Assembly (NCBI RefSeq): GCF_046292825.1
Contig: NZ_JBKBQG010000011.1
Span: 37,406 to 101,405 of the forward strand
Reading direction: 5' to 3'
Origin: Salinarimonas sp046292825
Lineage (GTDB): Bacteria > Pseudomonadota > Alphaproteobacteria > Rhizobiales > Beijerinckiaceae
DNA length: 64,000 bases
A program made the translations under genes and the position numbers. Within the stretch, counting starts at the first letter, position 1. Every line of letters begins with the position of its first letter. The notes beneath the pieces are model-generated. The model saw only the letters and a program-made list of their open reading frames with translations. It was not told where the DNA came from and ran no database searches. Positions 59,021-64,000 of this stretch are shown piece by piece.

Positions 59021-59470
59021 ATGCGCAGCCTGTTTCCCGTGATCCGCCGGGAGGATCGCGACCCCTTCGAGAGCCTCCAGAACGAGATGAACCGGATGTT
59101 CGGTCGCTTCGGCATCCCGGTCGCGATCGGCGAGGCGCGCTTTCCCGCCCTCGACGTGACCGAGGCGGCGGACGCCGTCGAGATCTCCGCCGAGCTGCCG
59201 GGCGTGTCGCGCGACGACGTGTCGATCGAGCTCACCCGCTCGGGCCTCGTGATCCGCGGCGAGAAGAAGCGCGAAGAGGAGCGCAAGGACGAGGGCGCCT
59301 ACCTGCTCGAGCGCAGCTACGGCAGCTTCGTGCGCACCGTCCCGCTGCCCTTCGAGGCCGAGCCCGACCGCGTCGAGGCGAAGTTCAAGGACGGCGTCCT
59401 GAAGATCCGCGTGCCCAAGCCCGAAGAGGCGAAGGCGGCGCCGAAGACGATCCACATCGCGGAAGGCTGA
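59021..59470 (+). CDS. Small heat-shock protein, Hsp20 family
   Basis: 149 aa. ATP-independent chaperone holdase. GAGGAGG ribosome site 7 nt before the ATG. N-terminal MRSLFPVIRREDRDPFESLQNEMNRMF (like class A bacterial sHsps), then the alpha-crystallin domain with VEISAELPGVSRDDVSIEL and the closing GVLKIRVPKPEE (GxLxIxIPK). A short C-terminal tail carries KTIHI, an IxI-like motif. Upstream of lon, so a protein-quality-control neighbourhood; no clear ROSE element was seen. Confidence 0.94.
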   Translation: MRSLFPVIRREDRDPFESLQNEMNRMFGRFGIPVAIGEARFPALDVTEAADAVEISAELPGVSRDDVSIELTRSGLVIRGEKKREEERKDEGAYLLERSYGSFVRTVPLPFEAEPDRVEAKFKDGVLKIRVPKPEEAKAAPKTIHIAEG

Positions 59471-59571
59471 CGATCGGCGACCGCGACACGGCCGCTGCGA
59501 CCTTCGTCGCGTCGTCGGGCGGGCGCCCCGCGAGACGCCTGTCGACGGGGCGGCGAGATCGCGTCCTCGCG

Positions 59572-59578
59572 CTTGAAA
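59572..59578 (+). promoter_or_regulatory. Sigma-32-type -35 motif upstream of lon
   Basis: CTTGAAA, an exact match to the RpoH -35 consensus, 182 bp before the lon start. No clear -10 could be fixed at the expected spacing. lon is an RpoH target in many proteobacteria. Nothing else is seen in the 289-bp gap 59471-59759. Confidence 0.35.
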
Positions 59579-59759
59579 CCGGCTACCGAACGCGCCACCT
59601 TACCTCTTGCGCGGGGGGCGCGCACGCTCCTGCCGAGGTGACGCCCCTCGCGTCCCGCAACGCCGCTTCTCGAAGCGGGAGCGCGGTGCTCTCCTGCTCG
59701 TCACGGCCTGCTTCTTGCAAGAGGCTCGTCCGAGCGCCTAAGCCCGAGGATTTCATCGC

Positions 59760-62186
59760 ATGACCCAGTCCAAGACGCGTCAGCCCGTCGTTCCGGGGAC
59801 GGAGGGCACCTATCCGGTGCTCCCCCTGCGCGATATCGTCGTCTTCCCGCACATGATCGTGCCGCTCTTCGTCGGCCGGGAGAAGTCGATTCGCGCCCTC
59901 GAAGAGGTGGTGCGCACCGATCGCCACATCCTGCTCGCGACGCAGAAGAACGCGGCCGACGACGATCCGGAGGCGGAGGCCATCTACGCGGTGGGCACCG
60001 TCGCCAACGTGCTCCAGCTCCTGAAGCTGCCCGACGGCACCGTGAAGGTGCTGGTCGAGGGCGCCGGGCGCGCGCAGATCGGCACCTTCCTGCGCACGCA
60101 GGATTATTACGAGGCGACCGCGACCGTCCTCGAAGACCAGCTCGGCGACAAGATCGAGGCGCAGGCGCTCGCCCGCTCGGTCGTGGCCGAGTTCGAGAAC
60201 TACGTGAAGCTCAACAAGAAGGTCTCGCCGGAGATCGTGGCGGCGGTCACGCAGATCGAGGACCCGGCGAAGCTCGCCGACACGGTCGCCTCGCATCTCG
60301 CGGTCAAGATCGCCGACAAGCAGGACATCCTGGAGACGCCGACCGTCGCCGAGCGGCTCGAGAAGGTGCTCGGCATGATGGAGAGCGAGATCTCCGTCCT
60401 GCAGGTCGAGAAGCGCATCCGCACCCGCGTCAAGCGGCAGATGGAGAAGACGCAGCGCGAGTACTACCTCAACGAGCAGATGAAGGCGATCCAGAAGGAG
60501 CTCGGCGACGAAGAGGGCCGGGACGAGATCGCCGAGATCGAGCAGAAGATCGAGAAGACGAAGCTCTCCAAGGAGGCCCGCGACAAGGCCACCGCCGAGG
60601 TCCGCAAGCTGCGCCAGATGTCGCCGATGTCGGCCGAGGCGACCGTCGTGCGCAATTATCTCGACTGGATGCTCTCGATCCCGTGGAACAAGCGCTCCAA
60701 GGTCAAGAAGGATCTCGCCGCCGCGCAGGGCATTCTCGACGCCGATCATTTCGGCCTCGACAAGGTCAAGGAGCGCATCGTCGAGTATCTCGCCGTGCAG
60801 AGCCGTGCCAACAAGCTCACGGGTCCGATCCTCTGCCTCGTCGGCCCGCCCGGCGTCGGCAAGACCTCGCTCGGCAAGTCGATCGCCCGCGCCACGGGTC
60901 GCGAGTTCGTGCGCATGTCGCTCGGCGGCGTCCGTGACGAGGCGGAGATCCGCGGGCACCGGCGCACCTATATCGGCTCGATGCCCGGCAAGATCATCCA
61001 GTCGATGCGCAAGGCCAAGACCTCGAACCCGCTCATCCTGCTCGACGAGATCGACAAGATGGGCCAGGACTTCCGCGGCGATCCGTCCGCGGCGCTCCTC
61101 GAGGTGCTGGATCCCGAGCAGAACTCGACCTTCAACGACCATTACCTCGAGGTGGACTACGACCTCTCGAACGTGATGTTCGTGACGACGGCGAACACGC
61201 TCAACATCCCCGCGCCGCTGCTCGACCGCATGGAGACGATCCGCATCGCGGGCTATACCGAGGACGAGAAGGCCGAGATCGCGCGTCGCCACCTGATCCC
61301 GAACGCGATCGCCAAGCACGGCCTCAAGTCCGAGGAATGGGCGATCGACGCCGACGCGCTCATGCTCCTCATCCGCCGCTACACGCGGGAGGCGGGCGTG
61401 CGCAATCTCGAGCGCGAGATCTCCAACCTCGCCCGCAAGGCGGTCAAGGAGATCCTGCTCGAGAAGGTGGAGAAGGTCGTCGTCGACGAGCGCAAGCTGC
61501 AGGATTATCTCGGCGCGCCGAAGTACCGCTTCGGCGAGGCGGAGGCCGAGGACATGGTGGGCGTCGTCACCGGCCTCGCCTGGACCGAGGTCGGCGGCGA
61601 GCTGCTCACGATCGAAGGCGTCATGATGCCCGGCAAGGGCAAGATGACGGTCACCGGCAACCTGCGCGACGTGATGAAGGAATCGATCTCGGCGGCGGCG
61701 TCCTACGTGCGCTCGCGGGCGGTCGATTTCGGCCTCGAGCCGCCGCTCTTCGACCGCAAGGACATCCACGTCCACGTGCCGGAGGGCGCCACCCCGAAGG
61801 ACGGCCCCTCGGCCGGCATCGCGATGGCGACGGCGATCGTGTCGATCATGACGGGCATCCCCGTCCGCAAGGACATCGCCATGACCGGCGAGGTCACCCT
61901 GCGCGGGCGGGTGCTGCCGATCGGCGGCCTCAAGGAGAAGCTGCTCGCGGCGCTCCGCGGCGGCCTCAAGAAGGTGCTGATCCCCGAGGAGAACGTGAAG
62001 GACCTGGCCGACGTGCCGGAGAACCTCAAGTCCGGCCTCGAGATCGTGCCGGTCACGCGCATGGAGCAGGTGCTCGAGCACGCCCTCCTGCGCATGCCCG
62101 AGGCGATCGAGTGGGACGAATCGAGCCTGCCGGCGCCGCGCCGCGCCAGCGCCGAGGAGGACCAGGCGGGCTTCGTCGCCCACTGA
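59760..62186 (+). CDS. lon: ATP-dependent protease Lon
   Basis: 808 aa, normal for LonA. Degrades damaged and regulatory proteins in the cytoplasm. N-terminal LAN domain (LPLRDIVVFPHMIVPLFVGR), a coiled-coil region, the AAA module with Walker A GPPGVGKTS (residues 362-370) and Walker B ILLDEIDK. The protease domain has catalytic Ser684 in PKDGPSAGIAM and Lys727 in GGLKEKLL. A Rho-independent terminator follows 47 bp after the stop, and the HU gene comes next, as in many bacteria. Confidence 0.97.
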   Translation: MTQSKTRQPVVPGTEGTYPVLPLRDIVVFPHMIVPLFVGREKSIRALEEVVRTDRHILLATQKNAADDDPEAEAIYAVGTVANVLQLLKLPDGTVKVLVEGAGRAQIGTFLRTQDYYEATATVLEDQLGDKIEAQALARSVVAEFENYVKLNKKVSPEIVAAVTQIEDPAKLADTVASHLAVKIADKQDILETPTVAERLEKVLGMMESEISVLQVEKRIRTRVKRQMEKTQREYYLNEQMKAIQKELGDEEGRDEIAEIEQKIEKTKLSKEARDKATAEVRKLRQMSPMSAEATVVRNYLDWMLSIPWNKRSKVKKDLAAAQGILDADHFGLDKVKERIVEYLAVQSRANKLTGPILCLVGPPGVGKTSLGKSIARATGREFVRMSLGGVRDEAEIRGHRRTYIGSMPGKIIQSMRKAKTSNPLILLDEIDKMGQDFRGDPSAALLEVLDPEQNSTFNDHYLEVDYDLSNVMFVTTANTLNIPAPLLDRMETIRIAGYTEDEKAEIARRHLIPNAIAKHGLKSEEWAIDADALMLLIRRYTREAGVRNLEREISNLARKAVKEILLEKVEKVVVDERKLQDYLGAPKYRFGEAEAEDMVGVVTGLAWTEVGGELLTIEGVMMPGKGKMTVTGNLRDVMKESISAAASYVRSRAVDFGLEPPLFDRKDIHVHVPEGATPKDGPSAGIAMATAIVSIMTGIPVRKDIAMTGEVTLRGRVLPIGGLKEKLLAALRGGLKKVLIPEENVKDLADVPENLKSGLEIVPVTRMEQVLEHALLRMPEAIEWDESSLPAPRRASAEEDQAGFVAH

Positions 62187-62232
62187 TCCAGTCCGGAACC
62201 GTTCGCGACTGGCGTCGCACGGATGCAACAGC

Positions 62233-62264
62233 GGCCCTCGGAGCGTGCTCCGGGGGCCTTTTCG
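62233..62264 (+). terminator. Terminator between lon and HU
   Basis: Stem GGCCCTCGGAGC/GCTCCGGGGGCC (one G-T pair) followed by TTTTCG. It ends the lon transcript before the HU promoter region. Confidence 0.75.
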
Positions 62265-62402
62265 TGCCGGAAAAACTCCTATCCACAGGCAAACTCGCTT
62301 TTTCCGTCTTGCGGGAGCCAAGCTTCTCGCTTAGTCCGGACGGACACGAAACGACGGCGGACAAAGGCTTTGCGGCCGTCGTAACCTTTGGAGGACGATG
62401 CG

Positions 62403-62678
62403 ATGAACAAAGGCGAGCTCGTCAGCGCGATCGCCGAGAAGGCGGGTCTGAGCAAGGCGCAGGCCGGTGATGCTCTCGACGCCGCGCTCGGTGCGATCCA
62501 GGACGCTCTGAAGTCCGGCGACGAGGTCAAGATCGTCGGGTTCGGCACCTTCCTGGTCGCCGATCGCCCCGCGGGCGAGGCGCGCAACCCGCGCACCGGC
62601 GAGAAGGTGCAGGTGCCTGCCTCCAAGACGCCGAAGTTCAAGGCCGGCGCCGGCCTCAAGGACGCCGTCAACGGCTGA
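62403..62678 (+). CDS. hup: DNA-binding protein HU
   Basis: 91 aa from MNKGELVSAI (GGAGG 8 nt upstream). Histone-like dimer that bends DNA. HU/IHF signature GFGTFLVADRPAGEARNPRTGE, and the beta-arm with the conserved Pro in RNPRTGE; C-terminal KFKAGAGLKDAVN. The length and lon neighbourhood fit the HU-beta (HupB) line rather than IHF. Confidence 0.95.
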   Translation: MNKGELVSAIAEKAGLSKAQAGDALDAALGAIQDALKSGDEVKIVGFGTFLVADRPAGEARNPRTGEKVQVPASKTPKFKAGAGLKDAVNG

Positions 62679-62718
62679 TCCCGAACCGGCGACGCGAACG
62701 CGTCACGAAGACACCAGG

Positions 62719-62755
62719 AGGCCGGCGGCGCTTGCGCTGCCGGCCTTCGGCTTTT
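62719..62755 (+). terminator. Terminator of HU gene
   Basis: Strong stem AGGCCGGC...GCCGGCCT with an inner 4-bp extension and a CTTG loop, followed by TTCGGCTTTT. It closes the HU transcript before the tRNA genes. Confidence 0.8.
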
Positions 62756-62799
62756 ATGTGAGAGACGTCCGAGCGTGCCTGTGGGCGCGCCTTGGCGCG

Positions 62800-62875
62800 G
62801 GGCGGTTAGCTCAGCCGGTAGAGCATCTCGTTTACACCGAGAGGGTCGGGGGTTCGAGCCCCTCACCGCCCACCA
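62800..62875 (+). tRNA. tRNA-Val (UAC)
   Basis: 76 nt with encoded CCA. Acceptor GGGCGGT/ACCGCCC; D-arm TAGCTCAGCCGGTAGAGC; anticodon stem TCTCG/CGAGA with loop TTTACAC, giving anticodon TAC (62833-62835); T-arm GGGTTCGAGCCC. Confidence 0.97.
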
Positions 62876-63002
62876 GAACGCTGAAAATCCTGTCTTTTTC
62901 GGCTTTCTCGAAAAATCCGCGCGGTTTCGCGTCGGGTCGCTTGACAGGGGTCTCGTGGGGCCGTAAACCCCCACCACCGCCGCGGACGACGCGGCGCCGA
63001 GC

Positions 63003-63079
63003 GCGGGCGTAGCTCAGTCGGTTAGAGTGCCGGCCTGTCACGCCGGAGGTCGCGGGTTCGAGCCCCGTCGCCCGCGCCA
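63003..63079 (+). tRNA. tRNA-Asp (GUC)
   Basis: 77 nt with encoded CCA. Acceptor GCGGGCG/CGCCCGC with discriminator G; anticodon stem CCGGC/GCCGG and loop CTGTCAC, giving anticodon GTC (63037-63039); T-arm CGGGTTCGAGCCCCG. Confidence 0.97.
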
Positions 63080-63150
63080 TCGTCTTCCCCAGCGAAAGTA
63101 GCGACGAAGCGGTCCGACAAGGCCGCGCGACGGCTCGCGAGGACGACGCC

Positions 63151-63609
63151 ATGCCCCCCGTCACTATGCGCGACGCCACGCGCGCCGATCTCCCCGACCT
63201 CGTCCGCATGCTCGCCGACGATCCCCTCGGCGCGTCCCGCGAGGGCTCGGCCGAGCCGCTCGACCCCGCCTACGAGGCCGCCTTCGCCGCGATCGCGGCC
63301 GCGCCCGGCGAGCGGCTCCTCGTCGCCGAGCGCGAGGGGAGGGCAATCGGCATGCTGCAGCTCTCGCTGATCCCCGGCCTCTCCCGCCGCGGCATGACGC
63401 GCGCCCAGATCGAGGGCGTGCGCGTCGCAGCCGAGCATCGCGGCGCCGGCATCGGGGAGGCGCTCGTGCGTCACGCCATCGCCATCGCCCGCGCGGCCGG
63501 CTGCGGCCTCGTCCAGCTCACCACCGACAAATCCCGCACCGACGCCCACCGCTTCTACGCCCGCCTCGGCTTCGTCGCGAGCCACGAGGGCATGAAGCTC
63601 GGGCTGTGA
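63151..63609 (+). CDS. GNAT-family N-acetyltransferase
   Basis: 152 aa. Single GNAT domain that transfers an acetyl group from acetyl-CoA. Motif A is at AQIEGVRVAAEHRGAGIGEALVRHAI (R/Q-x-x-G-x-G/A), and motif B is the helix RFYARLGFVAS near the end. Start MPPVTMRDATRADL. Substrate unknown. Downstream of the tRNA genes with its own start; no partner genes are visible. Confidence 0.9.
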   Translation: MPPVTMRDATRADLPDLVRMLADDPLGASREGSAEPLDPAYEAAFAAIAAAPGERLLVAEREGRAIGMLQLSLIPGLSRRGMTRAQIEGVRVAAEHRGAGIGEALVRHAIAIARAAGCGLVQLTTDKSRTDAHRFYARLGFVASHEGMKLGL

Positions 63610-63701
63610 GGGCGAGAGAACCCCTCTCCCGAACGGGAGAGGGGCAGGGGTGAGGGGGTACGGCTGGCAATCGAGCACGGCGCTGCATGAGAGCCGCCCG
63701 A

Positions 63702-63801
63702 TTGTCCTTCCCCCTTGGGGGAAGGTGGCTCCGGGCGGCGTCAGCCGACCGGAGACGGATGGGGGTCGTGCAGGATGAGGCGTAGCGGTGCCTCCTGCAC
63801 G
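63702..63801 (+). repeat. 100-bp direct repeat with perfect 15-bp hairpin, unit 1
   Basis: Repeated at 63888-63987 (period 186 bp) with one base difference (GTAGCGG/GTAACGG). The 3' half forms GGGGGTCGTGCAGGA ... TCCTGCACGACCCCC, a perfect 15-bp stem with an inner GAGGC/GCCTC stem; the right arm extends 4 bp past the unit. A relative of the CCTCACCCCTGCCCC repeat lies just before it (63613-63665). No gene is seen in 63610-64000. Confidence 0.85.
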
Positions 63802-63887
63802 ACCCCCACCGCCGACCCCTCCTTCAAGGGCCAGGGAGTGCACACATCGCTGTCTTTGCCTGCGATCGACGTCGACGAAGGCCGCTC

Positions 63888-63987
63888 TTGTCCTTCCCCC
63901 TTGGGGGAAGGTGGCTCCGGGCGGCGTCAGCCGACCGGAGACGGATGGGGGTCGTGCAGGATGAGGCGTAACGGTGCCTCCTGCACG
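63888..63987 (+). repeat. 100-bp direct repeat, unit 2
   Basis: Second unit of the repeat above. The right arm of the hairpin is changed (CTGCACGGGGGCC instead of CTGCACGACCCCC), so pairing is shorter in this copy. It ends 13 bp before the window edge. Confidence 0.85.
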
Positions 63988-64000
63988 GGGGCCGCCCCCC

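Overview
This is a high-GC chromosomal window from an alphaproteobacterium, most likely Hyphomicrobiales (Rhizobiales). The evidence is the circularly permuted two-piece tmRNA with an ANDN-type tag, the very large NAD-dependent glutamate dehydrogenase, an alphaproteobacterial LexA-type box (GTTC-N7-GTTC), a CtrA-like box (TTAA-N7-TTAG) and the gene neighbourhoods. I cannot name genus or species from sequence alone. Most genes are conserved housekeeping genes, interrupted by small accessory islands and many intergenic palindromic repeats.

Layout. 1-1223: a hipB/hipA toxin-antitoxin pair (hipA runs off the left edge) with a HipB-type operator. 1316-15334: AhpD-like protein, giant NAD-GDH, M17 aminopeptidase, a TPR (TadD-like) protein, glpR/glpD, an alpha/beta hydrolase and aspS. 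15335-24413: GC-rich repeats, an SLC5-fused hybrid histidine kinase and an RND efflux pair bracketed by two inverted copies of a composite palindromic repeat. 24792-30101: two cyclophilins, coaD, a low-complexity unknown protein, an SDR, a response regulator and tRNA-Phe. 30284-36663: a TPP-dependent enzyme, small secreted proteins, permuted ssrA, a Gln/Gly repeat protein and an MscS channel. 36901-39421: a tiny membrane peptide with an upstream LexA-like box, then pyrG and secG.

39554-44490 is an accessory stretch of visibly lower and mixed GC: a B12-binding-type radical SAM enzyme with a LysE-type exporter and a divergent Lrp/AsnC regulator, a 270-bp direct duplication that has become the 3' end of a gene, two ribbon-helix-helix proteins and a small membrane protein. 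44491-49777 is the recG-truA-fmt-def-sfsA block (all minus strand). 49966-56411 is a nucleoside uptake and salvage operon (two ABC permeases, cdd, PNP, deoC, deoA, a ghrA-like dehydrogenase); it starts with a short leader ORF and lacks the usual ATPase and binding protein. 56475-58400 is a two-gene AAA ATPase plus unknown-partner cassette that looks like a defence-type system. 58397-64000 holds a YbaK-like deacylase, hsp20, lon, HU, tRNA-Val, tRNA-Asp, a GNAT protein and terminal direct repeats.

The best candidates for undescribed biology are the AAA ATPase/partner pair (56475-58400), the radical SAM-LysE-Lrp module (39554-42246), the 36-residue membrane peptide beneath a LexA-like box (36901-37118) and the composite cloverleaf-like repeat family (three copies). 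All functional statements come from reading motifs by eye; no database search was possible.
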